From positions 1,302,001-1,366,000 of the forward strand of contig OZ244725.1 of NCBI GenBank assembly GCA_965219305.1: 64,000 nucleotides of DNA, read 5' to 3'. A program made the translations under genes and the position numbers. Origin of the DNA: DATHTS01 sp965219305 (GTDB lineage Bacteria > Acidobacteriota > Blastocatellia > Pyrinomonadales > Pyrinomonadaceae). Below are positions 19,202-27,050 of the stretch, piece by piece; positions within the stretch are counted from its first letter, which is position 1; each line of letters opens with the position of its first letter. Below the pieces are notes generated by a model that saw only the letters and a program-made list of their open reading frames with translations, searched no databases and was not told where the DNA came from.

Positions 19202-19573
19202 ATGAAAATACAGGCAAGAACGATCTTAATCGGTTTAGTTTTAATAACGGGAATGCTGACAATGGCGTGTCCCGAACGCACGAGCATCGCGGACATCGAA
19301 GCGAATCCGTCGAAATTTAACAATAAAGAAGCGGCGGTTGCCGGAACGGTAACGGACAGTTACGGCGTAAACATCCCGTTTACGAGTGTTCGCGGCGGAG
19401 TTTATAAAATCAGCGACGGCACGGGTTCTCTGTGGGTCGTCACGCAAAACAGCGTTCCCGCAAAAGGCGCACAGCTCGGCGTAAAAGGCAAAATTCAAAA
19501 CGGCGTGAGTTTCGGCGGGAAAAATTATGGTCTCGGAATGATGGAAGACGACCGCAAATTCAAAAAGAAATAA
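19202..19573 (+). CDS. Small OB-fold lipoprotein
   Basis: A 123-aa protein with a lipoprotein signal peptide (hydrophobic residues 8-21, lipobox LTMAC) and a small beta-barrel of the OB/tRNA-anti-like type (EAAVAGTVTD ... LWVVTQNSVPAKGAQLGVKGKI). AAGGAGA at 19189-19195 is an excellent ribosome site for the ATG at 19202. Followed by a terminator, so monocistronic. Function unknown; OB-fold lipoproteins of this kind are common in the envelope. Confidence 0.75.
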   Translation: MKIQARTILIGLVLITGMLTMACPERTSIADIEANPSKFNNKEAAVAGTVTDSYGVNIPFTSVRGGVYKISDGTGSLWVVTQNSVPAKGAQLGVKGKIQNGVSFGGKNYGLGMMEDDRKFKKK

Positions 19574-19596
19574 ATTAATCAGTCCAAATTTTATTT

Positions 19597-19629
19597 AAGG
19601 CATTGAATATATTTTCGATGCCTTTTTTT
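19597..19629 (+). terminator. Terminator after the OB-fold lipoprotein
   Basis: Stem AAGGCATTGAA/TTTCGATGCCTT (one G-T pair) followed by seven T. Confidence 0.8.
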
Positions 19630-19666
19630 ATACTGCGATTTTTTTCGCGCAATTAAACCTGAAAAG

Positions 19667-19701
19667 TAATTGATAATTGAGATTCGATAATTGATAATTG
19701 A
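19667..19701. repeat. Heptanucleotide tandem tract (TAATTGA x5)
   Basis: Five 7-bp units in register: TAATTGA twice, GATTCGA, TAATTGA twice. It overlaps the 5' end of the DinB-like frame, so the first codons of that gene may be repeat-derived. Confidence 0.75.
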
Positions 19702-20185
19702 ATCTGTGCCGAATGAGACATTTATAAAAATCTTTGAAAATAAGTTTGAAAATCTGGACGAACGCTTGCGAAATATTATCGAAAAAACGCCGGATGAGTT
19801 TCTTTTTTTTCAACCTTCGGAGATCGCGCTCGATTTCCCTGCGTTTTCAGTCGGCAGTTTCGTCTTGCGAAGTGCCGGACGAGTCGAGCAGACATTTAAC
19901 GGATTGACCGCCAAACTCTGGGACGATCCGTTTGAATGGACTTTGCCCGAAACGCTCTCAAACGGCAAAATGATTCTTGAATACTTAGATGAAACCGAAC
20001 AAATTCGCCGAAAAGGTTTTTCGCTTTTCAAATCCGACGAAGATTTAAATCGTGAACTTCCCGCGCCCGAAAAAATGAAAACTCTTTTTGAAATTCTGCT
20101 CGAAACAATCGCCGAAGCCGAAAATCTGCACGGACAAGCGATCTTAATTTACCAATTCCTAAAAAATCCGAAATCCGAAATTTAA
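19691..20185 (+). CDS. DinB-like four-helix protein
   Basis: A 164-aa helical protein that resembles the DinB/YfiT metal-dependent superfamily (C-terminal AENLHGQAILIYQFL is like the terminal metal-His helix). The start is uncertain: the frame begins at TTG 19691 inside a heptanucleotide tract, GTG at 19706 is an alternative, and neither has a good ribosome site. The usual three-His metal set is not fully visible. It lies 16 bp ahead of folA and may be co-transcribed with it. Confidence 0.55.
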   Translation: MIIESVPNETFIKIFENKFENLDERLRNIIEKTPDEFLFFQPSEIALDFPAFSVGSFVLRSAGRVEQTFNGLTAKLWDDPFEWTLPETLSNGKMILEYLDETEQIRRKGFSLFKSDEDLNRELPAPEKMKTLFEILLETIAEAENLHGQAILIYQFLKNPKSEI

Positions 20186-20201
20186 AATCCAAATTCAATC
20201 T

Positions 20202-20681
20202 ATGTCAATCATCGGCATCGTCGCCGTCGCACAAAATTACGCAATCGGGAAAAACGGGAAACTCCCGTGGCATTATTCGGCTGATTTAAAGTTTTTCAAA
20301 CAAACAACGCTCGATCAAGCCGTTTTGATGGGTTTCAACACTTGGAAATCAATCGGCAAACCTCTGCCGAAACGCCTGAACATCGTGCTTTCCGGCTCGC
20401 ATTCAATCGAAAACCAACCGAATTCCCTGCTCGTCCGAAGCGTCGAAGAAACTGCGGCTTTAGCAAAATATCTAAATTGCGATCTGTTCATCATCGGCGG
20501 CGCGAAAACCTACGAAAATTTTGCCGGAGTGATCGAAAAATGGATCGTTACAGAGATTCCCGAAATTGTCGAAGATGCCGATACTTTTATGCCGGAAGAT
20601 TTCCTGAAAAACTTCAAAAGCCGGAAAACCGGGATTTTAGATAATAACTTGAAGGTTAATTTTTATGACAAATCAAATTAA
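20202..20681 (+). CDS. folA: Dihydrofolate reductase
   Basis: NADPH-dependent reduction of dihydrofolate to tetrahydrofolate. The 159-aa protein is a full-length DHFR: N-terminal IGIVAVAQNYAIGKNGKLPW, catalytic Asp in SADLKFFK (about residue 28), MGFNTWKSIGKPLPKR for cofactor binding, and the conserved GGAKTYENF motif at about 106. thyA is not next to it. The start ATG at 20202 matches the family N-terminus. Confidence 0.95.
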   Translation: MSIIGIVAVAQNYAIGKNGKLPWHYSADLKFFKQTTLDQAVLMGFNTWKSIGKPLPKRLNIVLSGSHSIENQPNSLLVRSVEETAALAKYLNCDLFIIGGAKTYENFAGVIEKWIVTEIPEIVEDADTFMPEDFLKNFKSRKTGILDNNLKVNFYDKSN

Positions 20682-20789
20682 CTTGTTTTGAATTTATAAA
20701 GAGATTTCAGTTTATTAAGGTTTTTATAAATAATTATCCGCGAACAATTCTATAAATAAAGTCCGAACCGCTTATATCATTTTCGGGAT

Positions 20790-21212
20790 TTACTCCGCAA
20801 AATTCATTTCGCTCATTGCGATCAAACGCCAATCCGCGAGTGCCGCGATGCGGTGCGCTTCGGCTTCTTTCCTGTAAATCTCATTTGCCGTAATTCGCCG
20901 AAAAGCCGCAACGTTTTCATATCTGACAATCGCCGCTTCGTCCCATTTTTCATCGTCCGGCGCGACAAATTGTGTCAAAACTTTTCCCGCAAAAAATATC
21001 TGCACATCTTCGCCTTCGGCAGCCTTCCGAAAAGCCGTTGCATATTTTTTGTAATACGCCTCGCGTCCCGTCAACGGCTGCTGATCTTCTTCGCTTTCAT
21101 AATTCGCCTGTTCGTTAAACCTCAACAAATTCAACATAAAAAGCGGTTCATCTTCGGGAATTTGCTCAAACGCCGCTTTCGCTTTTGCGGGATCAACTTC
21201 GATTCTGTTCAT
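20790..21212 (-). CDS. DUF1330-like ferredoxin-fold protein
   Basis: Small dimeric alpha/beta-barrel type protein, resembling DUF1330 (pattern P-DEPLFMLNLLRF, then FAGKVLTQFVAP). A GTG at 21251 overlaps the upstream gene, but the family usually starts at MNRIEVDPAK, which is the ATG at 21212; no strong ribosome site supports either. Function unknown. Confidence 0.6.
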   Translation of the reverse strand: MNRIEVDPAKAKAAFEQIPEDEPLFMLNLLRFNEQANYESEEDQQPLTGREAYYKKYATAFRKAAEGEDVQIFFAGKVLTQFVAPDDEKWDEAAIVRYENVAAFRRITANEIYRKEAEAHRIAALADWRLIAMSEMNFAE

Positions 21213-21232
21213 AAATTTGCGATATTGATTTT

Positions 21233-21946
21233 TCAGTCTTTCGTCTGCCACTGAAAACTATTCAAAATAAATTTTATCTCGTTCTTATATTCATCGTTTC
21301 GCGGGTAAAGAAAACTAAAAACGACTGTTTTGTTACCAAACGAGCGATAGTAAAAACTAATTTCTTTGAAAAACAAAGTGTGTGTCGGAGCCTCTAATAT
21401 ATCTAAACTTTTATATTGCCAATTATTGTATTCAGTGGAGTCTTTTAATGTAGCTTTTTCAAAAATACTTGTTGCCTTGTTTAACCCATTTTTCTCTATT
21501 TTTCTACCAACTTCATCTAGCGTAAGATTTGTTACATAAACTCTTCCTTGAAGATGATCTACATTACCAATTCCCCAATTTTTACTTCCAAAATGCGCGG
21601 CACAATATCTAAATGGAATTACAGCATCCATTACTTGACCATCTTCTTCATTAAAATTAATTCCATATTCAAAATTAATCTTCTCAAGTTCTCCGCAATC
21701 TAAAAAAATGTTTTTCGCTTGTGTATATTTCAGCCAATCTTCTGGAATATCGAAATTGGCATCGAATGGTTTTATAGTAATTTTATTTTTTTCAATTGTA
21801 GAATAAGGACTTCCATTTTCGATAGAGTGCTTAGACTTTGGAGTCATTAAATCTGTTATCTTTTCCCAAGCAATAAGATAAATAAATGTCGTACCTACAA
21901 GAAAGGCTAAAATCAAAACGCTGATGCGGACGATGTATTTTTTCAT
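21233..21946 (-). CDS. Hypothetical single-pass membrane protein
   Basis: I do not recognise a family. Starting at ATG 21946 the protein has a short basic N-terminus and one hydrophobic segment (about residues 5-25), then ~200 soluble residues outside. An upstream ATG at 21982 would add 12 residues. The gene is AT-rich compared with folA and hypD around it, suggesting a recent insertion. It follows hypD by 81 bp on the same strand and could be read from the hyp operon. Confidence 0.6.
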   Translation of the reverse strand: MKKYIVRISVLILAFLVGTTFIYLIAWEKITDLMTPKSKHSIENGSPYSTIEKNKITIKPFDANFDIPEDWLKYTQAKNIFLDCGELEKINFEYGINFNEEDGQVMDAVIPFRYCAAHFGSKNWGIGNVDHLQGRVYVTNLTLDEVGRKIEKNGLNKATSIFEKATLKDSTEYNNWQYKSLDILEAPTHTLFFKEISFYYRSFGNKTVVFSFLYPRNDEYKNEIKFILNSFQWQTKD

Positions 21947-22026
21947 ATTTAAACTGAACTTTTCCCTAATTCTATTCAGCAATTTAATTGTTTAGACACT
22001 AGATAATCATTTTTGTTCCATTAAAC

Positions 22027-23127
22027 TTACTTCGCCGTCGCTACAAATCTCCCATAATTATAATAAGCCGCGCACGCGCCTTCGCTGGAAACCATTGTTG
22101 CGCCGAGCGGTTTGCGCGGGGTGCATTCTTTGCCGAAGGCAGGACATTCGTGCGGTTTGATCGTGCCTTGCAGGACTTCTCCGGCGTGGCAGAGTTTCGA
22201 TTCGTGCGTTTCGATTCCGGTTACGTCGAATTTGTATTCCGCATCGAAATCGCGGAAGTTTTCGTTCAAACTCCAACCGCTGTTCGGAATTACGCCGATG
22301 CCGCGCCACGCGCGATCTTTTGTTTCAAAAACGTCGGCGAGCATTTTCTGTGCGGCGATGTTTCCGTCGTAATTGACGACGCGCTCGTAGGCGTTTTCGA
22401 CTTTCGCTTCATTCGTTTCGAGTTGGATAACGGCGCGGCGAATTCCTTCTAAAACGTCCAAAGGTTCAAATCCGGTAACGACAATCGGCACATTGTATTT
22501 TTCGGTCAAAGGAGGATATTCCGAAAAACCCATAATCGAACAGACGTGTCCGGCGGCGAGAAAAGCGTTGACGCGATTGGTCGGCGATTCCATAATCGCG
22601 GCAATCGCGGGCGGCACGAGAACGTGCGAAACGAGCATCGAAAAATTCCCGACGTTCTGCTTTTTCGCCTGAAAAACCGCCATCGCATTCGCCGGAGCGG
22701 TCGTTTCAAAACCGACTCCGAAAAATACGACCTGTTTTTCGGGATTATCCTTCGCAATTTTCAAAGCGTCGAGCGGCGAATAAACCGTCCGAATGTCGCC
22801 GCCTTCGCTCTTAATTCTAAACAAATCCTTTTCGCTTCCCGGCACGCGCAGCATATCGCCGAACGAGCAGAAAATCACGCCGGGTTTCGCCGCAATCGCC
22901 AACGCTTTGTCAATCAATTCAAGCGGCGTAACGCAAACCGGGCAGCCCGGACCGTGAATCAGTTCGATCTTGTCCGGCAAAAGCTGGTCAATCCCGTTGC
23001 GAATGATCGAATGCGTCTGCCCGCCGCAAACTTCCATTATCGCCCAATTTTTCGTCACGTTTTCGCCGATCTCGTCGAACAATTTCTTCGCCAAAACCGG
23101 ATCACGAAACTCATCCAAATATTTCAT
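22027..23127 (-). CDS. hypD: [NiFe]-hydrogenase maturation protein HypD
   Basis: Fe-S scaffold protein that, with HypC, assembles the Fe(CN)2CO group for the [NiFe] active site. 366 aa, full length. Diagnostic motifs are present: GGQTHSI (about 35), HGPGCPVCVTP (about 59-69), GFETTAPANA and the C-terminal cysteine-rich part including CHAGEVLQG and FGKECTPRKPLG. It is the last hyp gene of the leftward operon; HypE, its usual partner for cyanide synthesis, is not in the window. A heptanucleotide repeat tract abuts its start codon. Confidence 0.96.
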   Translation of the reverse strand: MKYLDEFRDPVLAKKLFDEIGENVTKNWAIMEVCGGQTHSIIRNGIDQLLPDKIELIHGPGCPVCVTPLELIDKALAIAAKPGVIFCSFGDMLRVPGSEKDLFRIKSEGGDIRTVYSPLDALKIAKDNPEKQVVFFGVGFETTAPANAMAVFQAKKQNVGNFSMLVSHVLVPPAIAAIMESPTNRVNAFLAAGHVCSIMGFSEYPPLTEKYNVPIVVTGFEPLDVLEGIRRAVIQLETNEAKVENAYERVVNYDGNIAAQKMLADVFETKDRAWRGIGVIPNSGWSLNENFRDFDAEYKFDVTGIETHESKLCHAGEVLQGTIKPHECPAFGKECTPRKPLGATMVSSEGACAAYYNYGRFVATAK

Positions 23128-23162
23128 ATTTTCAGTTATCAGTTATCAGTTATCAGTTATCA
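23128..23162. repeat. Heptanucleotide tract (CAGTTAT x4) between hypD and IVP-like gene
   Basis: Four perfect CAGTTAT units directly upstream of the hypD start codon. The stop codon of the four-helix-bundle gene (TGA at 23162-23160) is formed by the edge of this tract. Confidence 0.85.
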
Positions 23163-23519
23163 GGATCTGTCTATTCTGAGTTTTTTGATAATTGAGAACA
23201 GCATTTTTGAAAGTTCGTCGGCATCGGCAAACATACTTTCAAAGGTTTTTTCGGTCATATAATTTGTTTCTTTCATCAGCGAAAGCCAGTATTTCGTTTC
23301 CAACGATTCTTTATATGCGATACTCATTTTATTGGAAAAATCTCCGTCGGAAATCGCGCCGTTAGCTTCGGCGATATTTGCTCCGATCGAAGTTCCGCAT
23401 CTTAATAATTGTTTGGACATCACGAACTCTCTGTGTGTTTCCTGCAAATATTTGTATGCGTTGACTATCCGTATAGCGAAGGCAAACGCTTTATCATAAA
23501 CAAAACTATTATTTAACAC
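23160..23519 (-). CDS. Four-helix-bundle (23S rRNA intervening-sequence/IVP-type) protein
   Basis: A 119-aa member of the four-helix-bundle family named after proteins encoded in 23S rRNA intervening sequences (related in fold to Avd of diversity-generating retroelements). Typical motifs: AFAIRIVNAYKYL near the start, SKQLLRCGTSIGANIAEANGA, and YKESLETKYWLSL. The start is GTG at 23519. The gene is bracketed at its first and last codon by heptanucleotide repeats and splits hypC from hypD, so it looks like a discrete inserted unit. Its role is unknown; many such genes behave as stand-alone selfish or RNA-associated genes. Confidence 0.88.
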   Translation of the reverse strand: MLNNSFVYDKAFAFAIRIVNAYKYLQETHREFVMSKQLLRCGTSIGANIAEANGAISDGDFSNKMSIAYKESLETKYWLSLMKETNYMTEKTFESMFADADELSKMLFSIIKKLRIDRS

Positions 23520-23523
23520 TTTT

Positions 23524-23592
23524 TCAGTTATCAGCTATCAGTTAGCAGTTAACAGTAAAATGATAACTTTTAACTGCTAACTGATAACTGTC
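23524..23592. repeat. Heptanucleotide fold-back between IVP-like gene and hypC
   Basis: CAGTTAT, CAGCTAT, CAGTTAG, CAGTTAA in tandem, then an inverted copy (GATAACTTTTAACTGCTAACTGATAACTG) to 23592. The inverted arm supplies the last codons (LSVSS) and the stop of hypC. Confidence 0.85.
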
Positions 23593-23830
23593 CAAGTTCT
23601 TCTTCTAAGATTCCTAAATCACGGAACATCTGCAATTTCTCGCGCGCCGACTTTTCGTCGAGTTTCTGAATCGCAAAACCGACGTGAACGATCGTGTAAT
23701 CGCCGACGACGATCTCCGGCACGTATTCCAGACAGATCTCTTTCGTAATGCCGTCGAAATCAACTACGCCCATCTGCATATCGTTTTTTTCGTAAATTTC
23801 AATTACTTTTCCCGGAACTGCTAAACACAT
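23570..23830 (-). CDS. hypC: [NiFe]-hydrogenase maturation chaperone HypC
   Basis: Small chaperone that carries the Fe(CN)2CO unit with HypD and delivers it to the large-subunit precursor. 86 aa; N-terminal MCLAVPGKVIEI contains the essential Cys2, and VGDYTIVHVGFAIQKLDE is the family core. Its final ~5 residues (LSVSS) and stop codon are read from the adjacent heptanucleotide fold-back, so the natural C-terminus has probably been replaced; the tail is dispensable in the family. Confidence 0.93.
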   Translation of the reverse strand: MCLAVPGKVIEIYEKNDMQMGVVDFDGITKEICLEYVPEIVVGDYTIVHVGFAIQKLDEKSAREKLQMFRDLGILEEELGQLSVSS

Positions 23831-23842
23831 AATATTTTTTTA

Positions 23843-24157
23843 TAAAATCCTTTTTCGTTTATTCTAAATCCTTTACCGTCAATCCTGAATGCTTTGTATT
23901 TTCTCGTAAATGTGTTGTTGCCAGACGAAAACTCACTTCTGTTAGTTGTAAATGGCTTTCTGTTACAAGAAAATGGCTTGTTGTCAGATGTGAATGGCTT
24001 CCTGTTAAGTGTGAATAGCTTCCTGTCAGCCGTGAATAGTTTCCTGTCAGGCGTGAATTCATTCCTGTCAGCATTGTTTTCTTTGTTGTTTTAGCTGTTT
24101 TCTTTGGTGTCATCGCTAAATTCTTTGCATTTTATCTAAAATTCATTGTTGTTTATC
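23843..24157. repeat. 21-bp tandem array, 15 units, filling the hypF-hypC gap
   Basis: Fifteen units in exact 21-bp register from 23843 to 24157, the central seven well conserved (plus strand GTGAATAGCTTCCTGTCAGC). Read on the minus strand each unit encodes S-[HR]-L-T-x-[SN]-[HY]. The array runs across the hypF stop codon and ends 13 bp before the hypC start. It shares consensus and orientation logic with the array at 15335-15607 (ATTCAC, 3 nt, TGA, then GAA-type half). Confidence 0.88.
23859..24113 (-). CDS. Possible 84-aa heptad-repeat protein encoded by the array
   Basis: The minus-strand frame through the 21-bp array is open for 84 codons from ATG 24113 and reads as heptads (LTGNYSR, LTGSYSH, LTGSHSH). 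A multiple of 7 codons keeps any frame open automatically, so an open frame is weak evidence. No ribosome site is visible. It could be a coiled or beta-solenoid-like peptide, or not translated at all. Confidence 0.25.
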   Translation of the reverse strand: MTPKKTAKTTKKTMLTGMNSRLTGNYSRLTGSYSHLTGSHSHLTTSHFLVTESHLQLTEVSFRLATTHLRENTKHSGLTVKDLE

Positions 24158-26611
24158 CATACAATCAACCATACAGCCCGCGATTATCGCCTGTCCAAGT
24201 GCCAAACCGCCGTCGTTCGGCGGAACTTGTTGATGCGTTAAAACATCGAAACCATTTTCATCTAAAAGTGTAATTGTCTTTTGCAAAAGCGCGACATTTT
24301 GAAAACAACCGCCGCTCAATGCCACTTTGTTTAACGCAAATTTTTCGCGCATTTTCAAACTCAACTTTAAAATCAGTCCTGCGACCGCATTATGAAATTT
24401 CGCCGAAATTATCGAAACAGGAATTTTCGCCGAAACGTCTTTCACAATTTCAAATACCAATTTTTTCCAACTGATTTCGATTATATCATTTCCCGTCAAA
24501 TTAAACTCGTAAGCGTCCGTATTTTCCGCATCAATCAACGCCTCGAATTCAATCGCCGCCTGCGCTTCGTAAGTAATTTTCTGCCGAATGTTCGCCATTG
24601 ACGCAACCGCATCGAACAGCCTGCCGAAACTGCTCGTCGGGATAATATTCAGATTATTTTCCAACTGTTTAAGTAAAATCTTTCGTTCGGTCTTATCGCA
24701 AAAAGAAACGCATTCCAAATCTTCATTCCATTCGATTCCGGCTTTATTCATCAAGGAAAGCGCGACGCGATACGGTTTTTTAACCGCCGAATCGCCGCCC
24801 GCGAGCGGAAAATATTCGAGATGCGCGACACGCTCGAAACACGAATAATCGCCGACGAAAACTTCACCGCCCCAGATCGCGCCGTCATCGCCGAAACCCG
24901 TTCCGTCAAACGCGAAACCGATCACTTTTTCATCTTTCTGCAAACCATTTTCCGCCATCACCGATGCAATGTGCGCTTTATGATGTTGAACTTCGACGAG
25001 TTTTATTTCATGTAAATCTGCCGCCATTCTACGCGCCCAATTCGACGAAAGATAATTCGGATGTTTGTCGCAAGCGATGATTTGCGGCAAAATGCCGAAC
25101 AAATTTTTCATCTGCTCGAACGACTTTTCAAACGCCTGCAAAGTTTCCAGATTTTCCATATCGCCGATATGCTGCGACATAAAAGCATAATCCTCGCGCG
25201 TCAAACAAAACGCCGCCTTCAATTCGCCGCCGACCGCCAAAATATTCGGCACTTCAAACGGCAATTTCACAGGAAACGGCGCGTAACCTCTTGAACGTCT
25301 GATCGGTAGAATTTGAGATGTTTTAGCCACAGAGTTCACAGAGTTTTTTTCAATTACTGTTTGATTAAAATCTTTTCTTAATCTGTTTTCATCCGTGTCA
25401 ATCTGTGGCAAATATTCTTCTTCTTTCTCTGTGTATTCTGTGTCCTCTGTGGCTAAAACTCTTATAACAGAATCATCACACGGCACATAAATTTCGCGGT
25501 CGTGAAGCAGAAAAGCGTCCGCCAGATTCGCCAATTTCTCCAACGCTTCATCGTTGTCTTTAACAATCGGTTCGTTCGATAAATTGCCGGAAGTCATTAC
25601 GATAACTACGGGAGTTTTTTCGCTTGATTCAAAAAGCAAATAATGAAGCGGCGAGTATGGAAGCATCACGCCGAGAAATTGATTTCCCGGCGCAACCGAT
25701 TCGCTCAAATCGTTTTCGCGTTTTCTTAACAAAACAATCGGACGTTCTTTTGAAATTAAAAACTTTTCTTCAGTTTCGTTAATTTCAACCAACTTTTTCG
25801 CCGTGTCCAAATCCCTGCACATCACGGCAAACGGTTTTTGGGCGCGCCCTTTCCGCTCGCGCAAAGTCTGCAAAGCCGCATCATTCCGCGCATCGCAAAC
25901 CAGATGAAAACCGCCGATTCCTTTGACCGCGACGATTTTTCCGGCTTGTAAAAATTGCTGAGTTTGTTTGATCGGATCAGTTTTGAGTCCCGCCTTCAGG
26001 CGGCTTTTCTCCCAATCGTTTTGCCCGCTAAAGCGGGGACTCAAAACAACTTCCGGTCCACATTCCGCACAGCAAACCGGTTCGGCGTGAAATCTGCGGT
26101 CGAGCGGATTTTCATATTCGCGTAAACATTCCGCGCACATTTCAAAATCGCGCATCGTCGTCATCGCGCGGTCGTAAGGAACATTTTCGATGATCGTAAA
26201 ACGCGGTCCGCAATTCGTGCAATTGATAAAAGGATAACAAAAACGTCTGTCGCCCGCGTCAAACATTTCGCGCAGACAATCTTCGCAAGTCGCAATATCG
26301 GCGGAAATCGGCACGAATCTGTTGCCGTTCGCGTCGCTCGCCAAAATTTGAAACGTCTGAAAATCCGCGCTTTCGGAAATGTTTTCCCGCGTAACCGATT
26401 CGATAAAAGCGAGCGGCGGCGCATTAATTTTGATCGAATTTACAAACCGTTCGATGCTTTCGTCTTCGCCCTCGACATCAACGAGAACGCCGTTTCCATT
26501 ATTCAGAACTTGACCTTTGAGCGAATTTTCCGCCGCCAGCGCAAACACGAACGGGCGAAATCCGACACCTTGAACAATGCCCTTGATTTGTATTTGCGTG
26601 CGCGTTTTCAT
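24143..26611 (-). CDS. hypF: Carbamoyltransferase HypF (with in-frame repeat insertion)
   Basis: Makes the carbamoyl thioester on HypE that becomes the cyanide ligand. 822 aa with all domains in order: acylphosphatase (1-90, VQGVGFRPFVF), two C2C2 zinc fingers (about 105-190), YrdC-like domain (about 205-380) and Kae1-like carbamoyltransferase domain (about 440-815, with HHKAHIAS). Between the YrdC and Kae1 parts, residues about 385-431 are encoded by a palindromic intergenic-type repeat and have no counterpart in normal HypF, where a short loop links RV and ILRRSRGYAP. The insertion is in frame and sits in a domain linker, so the enzyme may still work. Confidence 0.95.
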   Translation of the reverse strand: MKTRTQIQIKGIVQGVGFRPFVFALAAENSLKGQVLNNGNGVLVDVEGEDESIERFVNSIKINAPPLAFIESVTRENISESADFQTFQILASDANGNRFVPISADIATCEDCLREMFDAGDRRFCYPFINCTNCGPRFTIIENVPYDRAMTTMRDFEMCAECLREYENPLDRRFHAEPVCCAECGPEVVLSPRFSGQNDWEKSRLKAGLKTDPIKQTQQFLQAGKIVAVKGIGGFHLVCDARNDAALQTLRERKGRAQKPFAVMCRDLDTAKKLVEINETEEKFLISKERPIVLLRKRENDLSESVAPGNQFLGVMLPYSPLHYLLFESSEKTPVVIVMTSGNLSNEPIVKDNDEALEKLANLADAFLLHDREIYVPCDDSVIRVLATEDTEYTEKEEEYLPQIDTDENRLRKDFNQTVIEKNSVNSVAKTSQILPIRRSRGYAPFPVKLPFEVPNILAVGGELKAAFCLTREDYAFMSQHIGDMENLETLQAFEKSFEQMKNLFGILPQIIACDKHPNYLSSNWARRMAADLHEIKLVEVQHHKAHIASVMAENGLQKDEKVIGFAFDGTGFGDDGAIWGGEVFVGDYSCFERVAHLEYFPLAGGDSAVKKPYRVALSLMNKAGIEWNEDLECVSFCDKTERKILLKQLENNLNIIPTSSFGRLFDAVASMANIRQKITYEAQAAIEFEALIDAENTDAYEFNLTGNDIIEISWKKLVFEIVKDVSAKIPVSIISAKFHNAVAGLILKLSLKMREKFALNKVALSGGCFQNVALLQKTITLLDENGFDVLTHQQVPPNDGGLALGQAIIAGCMVDCMDKQQ
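25320..25459. repeat. 140-bp palindromic element inserted in frame in hypF
   Basis: Terminal inverted repeats GTTTTAGCCACAGAG (25320-25334) and CTCTGTGGCTAAAAC (25445-25459), each followed inward by tandem CACAGA-type units; an inner AATCTGTTTTCATCCGTGTC part repeats the same theme. The same type of element is intergenic at 29365-29464. Here it adds about 47 codons without a stop. Confidence 0.85.
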
Positions 26612-26631
26612 TATGTGAAACGATTCGATAT

Positions 26632-27042
26632 TTAATCTTTTGGATCAGTTCTTAATATCTTCTCCATACTTTCCGCCCATATCCAACCTGAAAGTCCGTA
26701 AGATGAATGAATTTTAAAAGCCCTTATATTCATTTCGCTCATTTTTTGTATCAATTCTTCCTTTGAATCATAAGAGAATGGAATCCAACAGTAATTTTTC
26801 AGACGAGAAAATGTTGCTTCATATTCTTCGTATATTTCAGCTAAATTAGCTTCCTCAATATCGAAAATTATAGTGTCGAGATTATCGCTTTCAAAATAAT
26901 ATGTTGTTACATTCTTGAAGATTACATCTGTATATTCAAAAGGTTCTTTGTCCAAAAATGCAGTATGAAAATGTATTTCGCGTTTTTTACACAAAACTGA
27001 GTAAGAAGTTAGAAAATTATCGTGTATAGAAATGTCGTTCAT
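26632..27042 (-). CDS. Hypothetical protein between hypB and hypF
   Basis: A 136-aa acidic soluble protein with no family I recognise. It is clearly more AT-rich than hypB and hypF, which it separates (8 and 20 bp gaps), so it looks like an insertion into the operon that kept transcription intact. Short, acidic, aromatic-rich sequence resembles immunity-type proteins in general character only; that is speculation. Confidence 0.6.
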   Translation of the reverse strand: MNDISIHDNFLTSYSVLCKKREIHFHTAFLDKEPFEYTDVIFKNVTTYYFESDNLDTIIFDIEEANLAEIYEEYEATFSRLKNYCWIPFSYDSKEELIQKMSEMNIRAFKIHSSYGLSGWIWAESMEKILRTDPKD

Positions 27043-27050
27043 TGATTTAC

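Noticed and set aside
23843..24157. CRISPR-like array
   Set aside because: Same reason; it is a minisatellite that keeps the reading frame.
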